Of a stretch of 64,000 nucleotides of DNA, positions 26,044-34,767 are shown one piece after another. A program made the translations under genes and the position numbers. The first letter of the stretch is position 1, and every line of letters begins with the position of its first letter. The stretch covers positions 26,265 to 90,264 of the forward strand of contig JAQCHZ010000011.1 of the NCBI GenBank assembly GCA_027618835.1, given 5' to 3'. Source of the DNA: Chloroflexota bacterium. GTDB taxonomy: Bacteria > Chloroflexota > Dehalococcoidia > Lucifugimonadales > Lucifugimonadaceae. A model generated the notes under the pieces. It had not been told where the DNA came from, did not search any database, and saw nothing but the letters and a program-made list of their open reading frames with translations.

Positions 26044-26895
26044 ATGAGCAGCAATATCGGCGTCATGGGTCATCCCATCGGACACACTAAATCACCCATA
26101 TTCCAGCAGGCTGGACTGGACGAACTCGGCATCGACGAGACGTTCGAGGCGTGGGATGTACTACCCGAGGATTTAGAAGCCAAGGTAGCGACTTTCCGTG
26201 AGAGTGGTTTCATCGCTTCGTGCGTGACACTTCCGTACAAACAAGCTGTGATTCCGTTGGTGGATGAACTGACCGAAGCGGCTGAAGCCATTGGCGCAGT
26301 CAACTGGATTTTCAATCGCGACGGTAAGCTCGTTGGGCACAATACGGACGGCACAGGATTTCTTCGAGCTCTCAAGGAAAAAGCCGGATTCGACCCCAAG
26401 GGCGCAAATGCAGTTGTATTTGGAGCCGGTGGTGCTGCTCGGGCGATTATCTATGCGTTGAAAACGGCTGGAGTAAATCGACTGACCATTGCGAATCGAA
26501 CAGTTGAGCGGGCTCAAGCTCTTGCGAACGACTTTACTGAGGGTCGATTCAAGCCGACTGCTACGGGCATGACTCGTGACGAGCTTACTAACTACGTTCC
26601 ATATGCGAATTTACTCGTGAACACTACTTCTCTAGGGATGGCTGGTGGTCCCGCCGAGTTGGCTACCCCAGCGACTGCCGACATGATTTCAGCCGACGCC
26701 GTGGGATACGATGCTGTCTACGCTCCCCCAATTACTAAGTTCCTGCGCGAAGTCGAAGAGGCTGGTGGGCAACCGGCGGGTGGAATGACGATGTTGGTAT
26801 TTCAAGGAATCGAAGGGTTCGAGATGGCAACAGGCAAGACTGCACCAGTCGACACGATGTTTAGCGCTATTGAAAAGGCTCTAAAATCCGACTGA
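26044..26895 (+). CDS. aroE: Shikimate dehydrogenase (NADP)
   Basis: 283 residues. The substrate site is intact: Ser in GHPIGHTKSP, catalytic Lys in CVTLPYKQAV and Asp in GHNTDGTGF. The nucleotide-binding VFGAGGAARAII and NRTVERAQ motifs follow, and the C-terminal GMTMLVFQGIEGFEM matches the family. It reduces 3-dehydroshikimate to shikimate. It lies between ruvX (28-base gap) and aroC in a shikimate-pathway run that supplies chorismate. No aroD/aroQ, aroA or aroG is in the window. Confidence 0.95.
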   Translation: MSSNIGVMGHPIGHTKSPIFQQAGLDELGIDETFEAWDVLPEDLEAKVATFRESGFIASCVTLPYKQAVIPLVDELTEAAEAIGAVNWIFNRDGKLVGHNTDGTGFLRALKEKAGFDPKGANAVVFGAGGAARAIIYALKTAGVNRLTIANRTVERAQALANDFTEGRFKPTATGMTRDELTNYVPYANLLVNTTSLGMAGGPAELATPATADMISADAVGYDAVYAPPITKFLREVEEAGGQPAGGMTMLVFQGIEGFEMATGKTAPVDTMFSAIEKALKSD

Positions 26896-27041
26896 TTCGG
26901 TATAGGTTCTGGCAAGTACCTATAATCGAAGCTACAAAACATCAATTAAGCCGTGCCGAGCGAGGGAAGAACGATATCTCCACTCGATTGGAATGACGGA
27001 TATTTGCAGACAACCCTCACAGCGAACGAGAATCTTTACGA

Positions 27042-28223
27042 ATGACGACATTTCGATACCTCACGGCCGGAGAATCACACGGTCCTGGCCTCACAGTAAT
27101 TGTTGAGGGGATTCCCGCTGGTCTTGAAGTGACTGAGGAATACATCGAAAAACAGATGTCCCGTCGGCAAAAAGGCTACGGCTCTGGCGGTCGCATGAAG
27201 ATCGAAAAAGATCGCGCTGATCTTCGATCTGGTGTTCGTCACGGTATTTCACTCGGTTCTCCAATTGCGATGTGGATCGAGAACAAAGACTTCGCCAACT
27301 GGACTGAAGCCATGTCGGTTTCAGAAGTAGGTGATGATGTAGACAAGAAGGTCTACACAAAAATCGTTCCTGGGCATGCTGATTTCCCCGGTGCACTGAA
27401 ATACGTGCAACACGATCTGCGTAACGTGCTAGAACGAGCCTCGGCACGGGAAACAGCAGCGAGAGTTGCTGCGGGCTCGATTGCACGTCGGCTGCTTGAA
27501 GAAATAGGGATATCAATTCACTCGCGATCTGTTGCAACCGGTGATCAAGATGGACGTTCGGTAGCGACTGAGGACGTCGATTGGGATGTTGTTGAAGGTT
27601 CTGAAGTTCGAGCCTCAGATGCCGACGCAGATGCCCGATTCAAAGCAGCAATCGATAAGTCAAAGAAAGAACGCACTACTATTGGTGGCGTGTTCGAAGT
27701 TGTCGCGTTTGGAGCGCCCGTCGGGCTTGGAAGTCACGTTCACTGGGACCGCAAACTGGATGCACGACTGGCTTATTCGATGATGAGTATCAACGCCGTA
27801 AAGGGTGTTGAAATCGGTACAGGCTTCGCAAACACTCGCAAGCCCGGACGTGAAGTTCAAGATGTGATCGAACCAGACTCATCAGACCCTCGCCGGTTCA
27901 AGCAGATTACGAATCATGCTGGTGGTATCGAAGGTGGCATGTCGAACGGTAACCCGATAGTCGTTAACGTAGCGATCAAGCCCATCGCAACGATGACAAA
28001 TCCGCTTCCGTCTGTAGATATCAACACGGGTGAACTTGTAGATGCGGCTTACAACCGCAGCGACATATGTCAGGTTGCCCGAGCGTGTCCCGTTGGTGAA
28101 GCAATGATGGCCCTCACGCTTGCAGAGGCGATGCTGGAGAAGTTCGGTGGTGACTCGCTCGACGAGATCAAGCGCAACTATGCTGGTTACGTCGAATCTC
28201 ACCAAGAATTTGGCAACAGCTAA
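27042..28223 (+). CDS. aroC: Chorismate synthase
   Basis: 393 residues, the long form of the family. The N-terminal FRYLTAGESHGPGL signature, RRQKGYGSGGRMKIE, the His of HADFPGALKY and the SARETAARVAAGSIARR block are all conserved, as is GGIEGGMSNGNPIV. It makes chorismate from EPSP with reduced FMN. A TATAAT at 26921 lies 120 bases upstream, so a second promoter inside the alaS-aroB run is possible; the -35 is weak. Start at ATG 27042. aroK follows after 35 bases. Confidence 0.97.
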   Translation: MTTFRYLTAGESHGPGLTVIVEGIPAGLEVTEEYIEKQMSRRQKGYGSGGRMKIEKDRADLRSGVRHGISLGSPIAMWIENKDFANWTEAMSVSEVGDDVDKKVYTKIVPGHADFPGALKYVQHDLRNVLERASARETAARVAAGSIARRLLEEIGISIHSRSVATGDQDGRSVATEDVDWDVVEGSEVRASDADADARFKAAIDKSKKERTTIGGVFEVVAFGAPVGLGSHVHWDRKLDARLAYSMMSINAVKGVEIGTGFANTRKPGREVQDVIEPDSSDPRRFKQITNHAGGIEGGMSNGNPIVVNVAIKPIATMTNPLPSVDINTGELVDAAYNRSDICQVARACPVGEAMMALTLAEAMLEKFGGDSLDEIKRNYAGYVESHQEFGNS

Positions 28224-28258
28224 ACTTCGTTTCTAAGAAGCCACGGAACAGACAAGCA

Positions 28259-28825
28259 TTGAGCGAAACTACCGGCGCCAAGCCGAACATATACCTGATT
28301 GGTCTTTCGGGAACTGGCAAGACTCGATCAGGTCGGCGCGTCGCTGAGTTGCTGGGCTGGCCTTTTGTCGAGATGGATGGCGTGATCGAAGATCGCGCAG
28401 GCAAGCCAATTCCGCTCATATTCAAAGAGAACGGCGAAGACTATTTTCGCGATCTTGAATCTCAAATACTTGAAGAGGTAGCAGAGCGAGGCGGTCGTAT
28501 AGTTTCGACTGGTGGCGGCGTTCCTGTGAGGGAGGCAAATCGCGAGACTATGAAGTCGTCCGGATTGGTTGTTCGATTGAGCGCTAGTCCAGAGGTGATT
28601 CACCAGCGGCTTGTAAGTTCGGCGAATCAACGAGGTCGTACCCTACGCCCGTTACTTGGCGACGATGCCCCGATTGAAAAACTGCGCAAAATGCTTATCG
28701 AACGTGAATATGCTTATTCGACTGCAAATGTGATTGTCGACACTGAGACCAAATCTCATGATGAGGTCGCTGAAGCGATTGCTGAAGCGTGGCGAAATAG
28801 CGGGATGGCGGATTCGAATGACTGA
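28259..28825 (+). CDS. aroK: Shikimate kinase
   Basis: 188 residues with the P-loop GLSGTGKTRSGRR and the shikimate-binding Asp in FVEMDGVIE. The GGR-type VSTGGGVPVRE loop and a lid Arg in GRTLRPLLGD complete the active site. It phosphorylates shikimate to shikimate-3-phosphate. Start is TTG 28259. The C-terminal eight bases overlap the start of aroB, a strong sign of coupled translation. Confidence 0.93.
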   Translation: MSETTGAKPNIYLIGLSGTGKTRSGRRVAELLGWPFVEMDGVIEDRAGKPIPLIFKENGEDYFRDLESQILEEVAERGGRIVSTGGGVPVREANRETMKSSGLVVRLSASPEVIHQRLVSSANQRGRTLRPLLGDDAPIEKLRKMLIEREYAYSTANVIVDTETKSHDEVAEAIAEAWRNSGMADSND

Positions 28826-29924
28826 CCAAGACCAGAAACTTGCTGCAATCGTCAACACAACTCAAGGAAGCTACCGAGTTGTGGTAGGTCGCAATATTGT
28901 CGATGACCTGGGCATTGAACTTGCCAAAACAGGACTGAAGGGCAGGGCGTTCTTGGTCGCCGACGAGGTGATGTTCCCGAATCCAACTCGTAAAGCGCAG
29001 GAAGCTCTTGAGCGGGGTGGTTACGAAACTCACCTTCTTGCACTGGAAATCGGTGAGAAGAACAAGAACCTCGAAACAGTTCAAGTTGTCTACGAATGGC
29101 TAGCTGATTTACGAGTTGAACGCGGCGACATCATTGTCGCTATGGGCGGCGGTGTAACTGGTGATCTCGTTGGCTTTGTCGCTGCGACTTGGCTACGCGG
29201 GGTTGCCGTTGTTCATGTACCGACGAGCCTTGCTGCGATGGTCGATTCATCGATTGGCGGCAAGACAGGTGTGAATATTCCAACAGGGAAGAATCTGATC
29301 GGTGCATTTCACCAGCCGAAGCTAGTTTTGCAGGACGTCGCACATCTTGAATCCTTGCCGGCACGTGAGATGTCTGCTGGCTGGGCAGAGGCGGTAAAGC
29401 ACGGATTTATTCTGGATGCTCAGCTTCTTGATACATTCGAACGCTTGGCTCCACAGATGAGAGCACTTGATGGCGAGGAGCCGGTCGAGGCAATTCGACG
29501 AAGTGTTGCCATAAAGGGTGAAATCGTTTCGGCCGACGAATTTGAGACTGGAGATCTACGTATATTGCTGAACTACGGTCACACTGTGGGCCACGCGATC
29601 GAGAAGGTGTCGGGCTACGGAACGTACCTGCACGGTGAGGCTGTGGCGATTGGCATGATGGTAGCCGCGACAATCGCCGAGAAGCTTGGCATGATCGACA
29701 CAGAGCTAGTGGATCGCCAACGCAGGGTACTGGAGAGCTACGATCTTCCCGTAAGAGCTCCAGGACTCGACATTGACGAGTTGATCAACGCTACGAAAAG
29801 CGATAAAAAATCTAGCGGCGGAACAATTCGGTGGGTGCTGTTAGAAGGACCGGGCAAAGCGACCACTCGCCGTGACGTGCCTGATGAGATCGTCCGAGAA
29901 GCGATTCTCAGCGTTCTCGATTAA
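28818..29924 (+). CDS. aroB: 3-Dehydroquinate synthase
   Basis: 368 residues from ATG 28818, inside the end of aroK; longer in-frame starts would lie deep within aroK and are unlike the family. The NAD-binding AMGGGVTGDLVGFVAATWLRG motif region is conserved (Gly-rich loop and Thr-Leu-Arg end). PTSLAAMVDSSIGGKTGVN, the metal ligands in ILNYGHTVGHAIE and the YLHGEAVAIGM His are present. It converts DAHP to 3-dehydroquinate, the first ring of the shikimate pathway, in the same operon as aroE, aroC and aroK. A convergent inverted repeat follows. Confidence 0.96.
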   Translation: MTDQDQKLAAIVNTTQGSYRVVVGRNIVDDLGIELAKTGLKGRAFLVADEVMFPNPTRKAQEALERGGYETHLLALEIGEKNKNLETVQVVYEWLADLRVERGDIIVAMGGGVTGDLVGFVAATWLRGVAVVHVPTSLAAMVDSSIGGKTGVNIPTGKNLIGAFHQPKLVLQDVAHLESLPAREMSAGWAEAVKHGFILDAQLLDTFERLAPQMRALDGEEPVEAIRRSVAIKGEIVSADEFETGDLRILLNYGHTVGHAIEKVSGYGTYLHGEAVAIGMMVAATIAEKLGMIDTELVDRQRRVLESYDLPVRAPGLDIDELINATKSDKKSSGGTIRWVLLEGPGKATTRRDVPDEIVREAILSVLD

Positions 29925-29926
29925 CG

Positions 29927-29962
29927 AAATCACCCCGCCAGAAGATCTAGACAGGGTGATTT
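29927..29962. terminator. Bidirectional hairpin between aroB and the sulfur-carrier gene
   Basis: AAATCACCC at 29927-29935 and GGGTGATTT at 29954-29962 form a perfect 9-bp stem with an 18-base loop, placed between convergent genes. The A/T flanks give short U-runs on both strands, so it may terminate both transcripts, though neither U-run is long. Confidence 0.55.
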
Positions 29963-30006
29963 GAGAATCTATTTAGCGCTGGGAAGCAAGCGCCAGAGCA
30001 GTCGGG

Positions 30007-30288
30007 CTACTTGGTTCCACCAGCGACGGCAGGAACGATGCTCAGCTCAGCGTTGTCGCTAACGACACTGTTCAAACCATCGAGGTATCGAACATCTTCA
30101 CCATCGAGGTAGATGTTTACGAAGTGGCGTAGACCGCCCTCGTCATCGATCAGACGTTCCTGTATCCCGGGGTATGCCGCCTGGAGTGAATCGACGATTG
30201 CACCAACGGTTGCGCCCTCAACCGTCACACTTGTCTCACCGTTGGTAAGTTTCCTGAGCGGTGTTGGGATTTTTACTGTTACGGACAT
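30007..30288 (-). CDS. CysO/MoaD-type sulfur-carrier protein with masked GlyGly tail
   Basis: 93 residues of ubiquitin/MoaD fold. The sequence tracks mycobacterial CysO closely: VTVKIPTPLRKLTNGE, TVGAIVDSLQAAYPGI, ERLIDDEGGLRHFVNIYLD, then the AVAGG end. CysO carries sulfur as a C-terminal thiocarboxylate for cysteine synthesis. Here two residues (Thr-Lys) follow the GlyGly, so the tail must be trimmed before activation, as known for carriers processed by JAMM/Mov34 peptidases; no such peptidase gene is in the window. It is the last gene of the thrC-NIL set. A molybdopterin-synthase role is possible, but no moa genes are nearby. Confidence 0.82.
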   Translation of the reverse strand: MSVTVKIPTPLRKLTNGETSVTVEGATVGAIVDSLQAAYPGIQERLIDDEGGLRHFVNIYLDGEDVRYLDGLNSVVSDNAELSIVPAVAGGTK

Positions 30289-30420
30289 CAGTTTTCCTGT
30301 TTCTCGTGAGCCATGTGATTTCGAATCTACGGCTGATTATGTATCTACAAACATGTTAGACGCTAATTCGCCAATTTCGTTGCAAATTAATGTCTTGTTG
30401 ATTAGTTCAGTTCAAGTTCG

Positions 30421-30663
30421 TTAGCCGGCAAGAATATCGCCGTCCAACGAACTTACGTCTGATCCTTGCTCTCGTACCCACTCCAAGCCACGTTCAATCT
30501 CATCTACAGTGCCTTCGATTTCTAGAATAACCCAGCCATTCTCGGAATCTATGTCCGCACGCCGAATATTTGTTACAACATCGAACTTGTGCCCGAGTTC
30601 GTAAATCACCGGGCTCTGGATTTTCTCAGTCTTGAACGTGAATTTGACTCTTCGGAAAGGCAT
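30421..30663 (-). CDS. NIL domain protein
   Basis: 80 residues forming one ferredoxin-like NIL domain (KVKFTF-like strand, SPVIYELGHKFDVVTNIRRA helix-strand, ENGWVILEIEG and DEIERGLEWVREQG). NIL domains occur at the end of methionine importer ATPases and as free proteins near sulfur amino-acid genes. The ATG overlaps the thrC stop codon by one base (TAATG), so translation is coupled. With thrC and the CysO-like gene it forms a small unit, probably tied to homoserine-derived amino acid and sulfur metabolism. There are no Cys residues for a 4Fe-4S cluster. Confidence 0.8.
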   Translation of the reverse strand: MPFRRVKFTFKTEKIQSPVIYELGHKFDVVTNIRRADIDSENGWVILEIEGTVDEIERGLEWVREQGSDVSSLDGDILAG

Positions 30664-31892
30664 TATGAAACTGGCGCTCCTGTTACGACTTCGTCAAACG
30701 AACGAACCGTCGGGTCGATAGTTACAGTTTTGACTGAATCTGCGATAGCTTCAAGGGTTTTGAGGCCTGTACCCGTGATAAGTGCAACAGTTTCTTCGTC
30801 GGGACCGATCACACCTTCACGAGCAAGTCGACGAAGCGCTGAAATGACAACGCCACCGGCAGTTTCAGTGAAGATTCCTTCGGTTTCGGCTAGAAGCTTC
30901 ATGCATTCAGCAATTTCGCTTTCGGGGACAATTGTTCCAGATCCGCCGGTCTTGTTAGCAATACTAACGCTGTACATGCCGTCGGCCGGTGACCCGATAG
31001 CGAGTGATTTGGCGATGGTGTCCGGAACAACGGGTTTCGGGTATGCCTGACCTTCTATGAACGCCTTGGCAACTGGCGAACAACCGAACGGCTGTGCGAT
31101 GTGCATTTTCGTGTCGGCGCTGTCGATAAGTCCAAGCTGAGCGAACTCTTGTAGACCTTTGTAGACCTTTGTGAATAGTGATCCAGATGCGACAGGTACG
31201 ACGACATGCTTAGGGGCATGCCAACCGAGTTGTTCTGCTAGTTCGTAGCCAATCGACTTGCTGCCTTCTGCGTAGTACGGACGCATGTTGATATTGACGA
31301 ACGCCCATCGTCGGTCGTCGCCAAGTTCCGAGCAGAGGCGGTTTACGTCGTCGTAGTTACCGTTAACCAGTACGACAGATCCAAATATGGCTGCGCCGAG
31401 AATCTTTCCTCTTTCGAGGTCAGCTGGAATAAACACCATCGTGTTCATTCCAGCTTTAGCCCCATGGGCAGCGGTGGCACCAGCGAGGTTTCCAGTAGAA
31501 GCGCAGGCGATGGTGTCGAAATCGAATTCAACGGCTTTGGTTGCTGCAACAGATACGACACGATCCTTGAAGGAGTGGGTCGGGTTTGCCGCGTCGTTCT
31601 TGATCCAAAGATTGTTGAGACCGAGCTCTTTGCCGAGGTTGTCGGCTTTGAGCAGTGGGGTCATCCCAGCGCCGATGTTGACAGCGTTATCTCTGCTGGC
31701 AGGCAGAAGCTCGTCGTATCGCCAGATGGTAAGTGGACCGTCTTGGATCGATTCTCGGCTAATGTTTTTGGCGATCGCGTCGTAGTCATAGTTGACTTCT
31801 AGCGGACCAAAACAAAAGTCGCAAACATAGATCGGCTCTTGTGGGTAGTCACGACCGCACTCTTTGCAGCGCAGGGACTGGACGTTTGTCAA
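30663..31892 (-). CDS. thrC: Threonine synthase
   Basis: 409 residues, fold-type II PLP enzyme. An N-terminal zinc ribbon (CKECGRDY and CDFCFGP) opens the protein, a feature of one threonine synthase branch. The PLP Lys is in NPTHSFKDR; the substrate loop ACASTGNLAGATAA and the C-terminal GTGLKTLEAI are conserved. It converts O-phosphohomoserine to threonine. It is co-transcribed with the NIL and sulfur-carrier genes downstream. No riboswitch or T-box I can name lies upstream, but there is a long hairpin at 31910-31990. Confidence 0.94.
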   Translation of the reverse strand: MTNVQSLRCKECGRDYPQEPIYVCDFCFGPLEVNYDYDAIAKNISRESIQDGPLTIWRYDELLPASRDNAVNIGAGMTPLLKADNLGKELGLNNLWIKNDAANPTHSFKDRVVSVAATKAVEFDFDTIACASTGNLAGATAAHGAKAGMNTMVFIPADLERGKILGAAIFGSVVLVNGNYDDVNRLCSELGDDRRWAFVNINMRPYYAEGSKSIGYELAEQLGWHAPKHVVVPVASGSLFTKVYKGLQEFAQLGLIDSADTKMHIAQPFGCSPVAKAFIEGQAYPKPVVPDTIAKSLAIGSPADGMYSVSIANKTGGSGTIVPESEIAECMKLLAETEGIFTETAGGVVISALRRLAREGVIGPDEETVALITGTGLKTLEAIADSVKTVTIDPTVRSFDEVVTGAPVS

Positions 31893-31909
31893 TTTCTAAT
31901 CTGGACCTC

Positions 31910-31990
31910 TCAACGGAAGGAGTTGCATACATCACTTCCGGCAGCCCGGCCGGGAGTGACAACAGCAGCTCCTGATCCGAAGCTCGTTGA
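31910..31990 (+). other. Long structured inverted repeat (possible ncRNA or leader element)
   Basis: On the plus strand three coaxial stems nest: TCAACG (31910-31915) with CGTTGA (31985-31990); AGGAGTTGC (31918-31926) with GCAGCTCCT (31965-31973); TCACTTCCGGC (31932-31942) with GCCGGGAGTGA (31949-31959). The internal loop between the last two is symmetric, five against five bases. The two non-Watson-Crick positions (23/68 and 37/54) are G-U on the plus strand but A-C on the minus strand. A second hairpin (AGAGATTTT with AAAATCTCT, 32006-32036) follows. The region lies upstream of thrC, downstream of eamA. I recognise no known RNA family. Confidence 0.5.
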
Positions 31991-32179
31991 TTCACCGACA
32001 ACCTGAGAGATTTTGAATTGGAATCTAAAATCTCTGAGGGAGTAGAACTAGTTATTAACAGTATGGGTGAGAATGTTCAGCGTCAATTTGTTTGGCGTGG
32101 TTACTCTTGATTACTTTATGATCAGTACGCCGTAAAAATTAGCAATTGTAGCCCGTAACGCTCCACTGAGTACTGAATT

Positions 32180-33058
32180 CTAAGGAGATAGTGCGACCAC
32201 AAGCGCACCTACTCCGATTGCGGTAGCACCAATTATTCGATACTTGCCGACCGATTCTTTGAGGATCAGAGCGGCGAATACGACTCCGAAGACGATAGCC
32301 AACTCTCGGAATGGGCCCACGTAGCTAACCGGTGCAAGCCTGAATGCTGTTAGCACCAGTCCGTACGATGTGAACTGGAGCAATCCGCCGAAGACTCCGA
32401 TCTTCCAACCTGACTTGAATTCTTTTGAAAAGTCAGGATTCGAGTATGACCTACGAAGAATTGGCAGAACACCGAGTGATCCACCCAGTTGAACCATGAA
32501 CATATACAGAAGTGGCTCGACGTACTCGACACCCCGTTTGTCCCAATTCGAGTAACTGGCGATCAGTAGTCCGGTTGCTATAGCAAATGCCAGACCCCGA
32601 TCAGCCAATAGTGATCGAGGGCTCAGCCAGATTCTGAGACCAACTCCCGATGACGAGCCTACCACTAATACACCCAGAAAAATCGCCAATATCCCAGCCA
32701 CGGCTTGTAGCGATACAGATTCGCTGAGTATCAGGACACCGAATACCGGAATAAGTGCAAGGCCAAGTCCACGAGCTACCGGGTAAACAACCGACAAGTC
32801 ACCGTGCTTATACGCTTTTCCAAGAGTGAAAAAGTATCCGATGTGGAGAACGATGGTACCGAAGATGAACACCCATCCGGTTGCAGGCGGTGCTTCAGTC
32901 AGAAGGTAGAAGACAGCAAACGGGAGTGCGATGATCCCGCCTAGAAACGCCATGAACCAATTCGTCAGCTCAGGAACGTTCGATTTACGAACCAGTAAGT
33001 TCCACGAAGCGTGGGCTACGGCAGCGATTAGAACGAGTACAACCGCTGTGCCGGTCAT
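32180..33058 (-). CDS. EamA/DMT-superfamily transporter
   Basis: 292 residues with ten predicted membrane helices arranged as two five-helix EamA repeats, each ending in a conserved Glu-containing segment (ILSESVSLQAVAGILAIFLG and ALILKESVGKYRIIGATAIG). It is a drug/metabolite-type permease, typically an exporter or importer of amino acids, sugars or small metabolites. The N-terminal LIAAVAHASWNLLVRKS resembles the group that contains uncharacterised transporters with paired EamA domains. Substrate unknown. The 287-base gap to thrC holds the hairpin element. Confidence 0.88.
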   Translation of the reverse strand: MTGTAVVLVLIAAVAHASWNLLVRKSNVPELTNWFMAFLGGIIALPFAVFYLLTEAPPATGWVFIFGTIVLHIGYFFTLGKAYKHGDLSVVYPVARGLGLALIPVFGVLILSESVSLQAVAGILAIFLGVLVVGSSSGVGLRIWLSPRSLLADRGLAFAIATGLLIASYSNWDKRGVEYVEPLLYMFMVQLGGSLGVLPILRRSYSNPDFSKEFKSGWKIGVFGGLLQFTSYGLVLTAFRLAPVSYVGPFRELAIVFGVVFAALILKESVGKYRIIGATAIGVGALVVALSP

Positions 33059-33082
33059 ATAAGAGTCGATTCAGTTGAAGAA

Positions 33083-33474
33083 CTAACGGCTCTTCTGTTC
33101 TTGGTAAGCAGCCAACGCCCAGTCGACACGAAGCTCAACATCACCATCTGCCCAAGGCTTGGTTATGTACTCAACGGCACCGAGTGAACGCGCCATCGCC
33201 ATGTCTTCAGGTCGACCTTTAGCAGTGACCATGATACAGGGATAGAACTGGTACGAGTATCGGCCTTCAGTGTGGCAAGAGCGTCGATGCCATTGACACG
33301 GGGCATCATCACATCCATTAAGACAACGTTTGGTGATTCGGATATTGCAAGATCAAAAACTTGATCGCCATCTTCAGCTTCGATAATGTCATGTCCGGCG
33401 TCTTCCAGAATGGTTGCAAGAGCAAGACTCACATCCGGGCTGTCATCGACAACTAGTATTCGGGCAAATTGCAA
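33083..33474 (-). pseudogene. Single-domain response regulator with a one-base frameshift
   Basis: A CheY-like receiver domain. The first part is in one frame: acidic pocket in ILVVDDSPD, phospho-acceptor Asp at residue 54 in VVLMDVMMPRV, and ADTRTSSIPV. The rest is in another frame: IMVTAKGRPEDMAMARSLG, the conserved Lys in YITKPWADGD and a C-terminal VDWALAAYQEQKSR. The junction is at about 33231-33237 and is repaired by adding one base. All receiver landmarks are otherwise intact, so this is either a very recent pseudogene or an assembly error. There is no output domain and no histidine kinase nearby. A more decayed paralogue lies at 14934-15120. Confidence 0.75.
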
Positions 33475-33672
33475 ATTACCTCTGCATGAAACGATTGTGG
33501 TTCATCTGCAAGCAGATCTAACCTACTGCGCCATACACTTGATTCTTCCACAGTTCGACAGAAATTTCACTCAAACACATTGTGTAGATTACGTACAATT
33601 TCGATATCTAAGTAGATGACGGCATACCTGAATGTATCACCGGTAATACCTGTACGAATAACAAGGACTTTC

Positions 33673-34746
33673 ATGCATTATCAAGACGAACGGACGACTG
33701 GCTGTCGAATATCTGATTCATGGACATACAGGGGATTGAAGACTGTTGTTCTGGAAAACGAGTTGCTGAGGGTTTCGATAATCGCAGACAAGGGCGCAGA
33801 TGTTTTCGAGTTAACTCACAAGAAGACCGACACTGAGTTCATGTGGAGAACGCCGTGGTCTGTCAGGAACCAGAGTTTATCGACGCCACCAACGGGCAAC
33901 GGCGATCACATTTGGCATGATTCGTATATCGGTGGATGGCAAACAATTGCGCCAACGGGCGGTCCTCCTCAAACCTACGCAAATGCCGATTTGGGGCAGC
34001 ACACCGAGGCGACACTTATGCCGTGGGATGCAGTGATCGTTGAGGATTCAACAGAGAAGGTGAGTGCCAAGTTCACTGTTAGAACTGTTCGCACACCATT
34101 TTGGATCGAAAAAGTGGTTTCGCTAGAAGCTGGAAGTCCGGTACTCACGGTGACCGACACTCTGACAAATCAGGCTGAGGAAAATGCTGAAGCTCAGTGG
34201 GGTCAGCACGTCGCGTTAGGTGACCCATTTGTGACAGCGAACTGCCGACTGGATATGGCGCCCGCTGATCATTTTGTTCCCGAACGAGGTGGCGACCGGC
34301 TAATGGATGGCCATGTTGGCAAGTGGCCTACGGCTGTCGACCCTGACGGTAACGAAGTTGATTTGAGTAGCTTCCCTCCGAAGTCAGATCGAGTACAAGA
34401 TTACTCAGTGTTTAAAAACCAAAAAGAAGGCTGGTACGCCGTGACTAATCCCGATCGCGGTGTTGGATTCGGGCTGGCATACCCGGTAGAAACGTTCAAA
34501 TACCTCTGGTACTGGCAGGTTTTCGGTGGAGCATCGGGATACCCGTGGTACGGACGAACATACAACGTTGGTCTGGAGCCATTTACGAGTCTGAGCGCAG
34601 GAATTCCCGAGCCGGGCTCTGATCAACGGACTTCGATTATTTTCAAGCCAGGCGAAACTCGGAGCGCGACAGTTAGAGCCGTGGTGTACGAAAGCACAAC
34701 TGGAGTTTCAAGGATTTCCCCTGAGGGCGATGTGACTGTTAGCTAG
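33673..34746 (+). CDS. DUF4432 / galactose-mutarotase-like protein, copy 1
   Basis: 357 residues from ATG 33673, which has AAGGA upstream; the longer frame from 33616 is unlike the paralogue. The protein has the aldose-1-epimerase-like beta-sandwich pattern of DUF4432 (COG-type carbohydrate-binding epimerase relatives): LKTVVLENELLRVSIIADKG at the N-terminus, YIGGWQTIAPTGG, the GQHVALGDPF segment, and VETFKYLWYW with GYPWYGR near the end. It is soluble, without a signal peptide. It probably binds or interconverts anomers of a sugar. A paralogue begins with the same MHYQDERTTGCR at 37299, and the genes between them encode a dehydratase-type enzyme and a dehydrogenase. Confidence 0.78.
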   Translation: MHYQDERTTGCRISDSWTYRGLKTVVLENELLRVSIIADKGADVFELTHKKTDTEFMWRTPWSVRNQSLSTPPTGNGDHIWHDSYIGGWQTIAPTGGPPQTYANADLGQHTEATLMPWDAVIVEDSTEKVSAKFTVRTVRTPFWIEKVVSLEAGSPVLTVTDTLTNQAEENAEAQWGQHVALGDPFVTANCRLDMAPADHFVPERGGDRLMDGHVGKWPTAVDPDGNEVDLSSFPPKSDRVQDYSVFKNQKEGWYAVTNPDRGVGFGLAYPVETFKYLWYWQVFGGASGYPWYGRTYNVGLEPFTSLSAGIPEPGSDQRTSIIFKPGETRSATVRAVVYESTTGVSRISPEGDVTVS

Positions 34747-34767
34747 CGGTTAAGGAATGTAAGAAAC

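Noticed and set aside
31145..31172. Short direct repeat of GTAGACCTTT inside thrC
   Set aside because: A two-copy 10-base repeat that encodes a normal TKVYKGLQEF stretch; most likely chance.
31893..32179. T-box or SAM/TPP riboswitch ahead of thrC
   Set aside because: No T-box GGTGGNACCGCG-like core, no S-box or TPP core motifs on either strand; only the unassigned hairpins are present.
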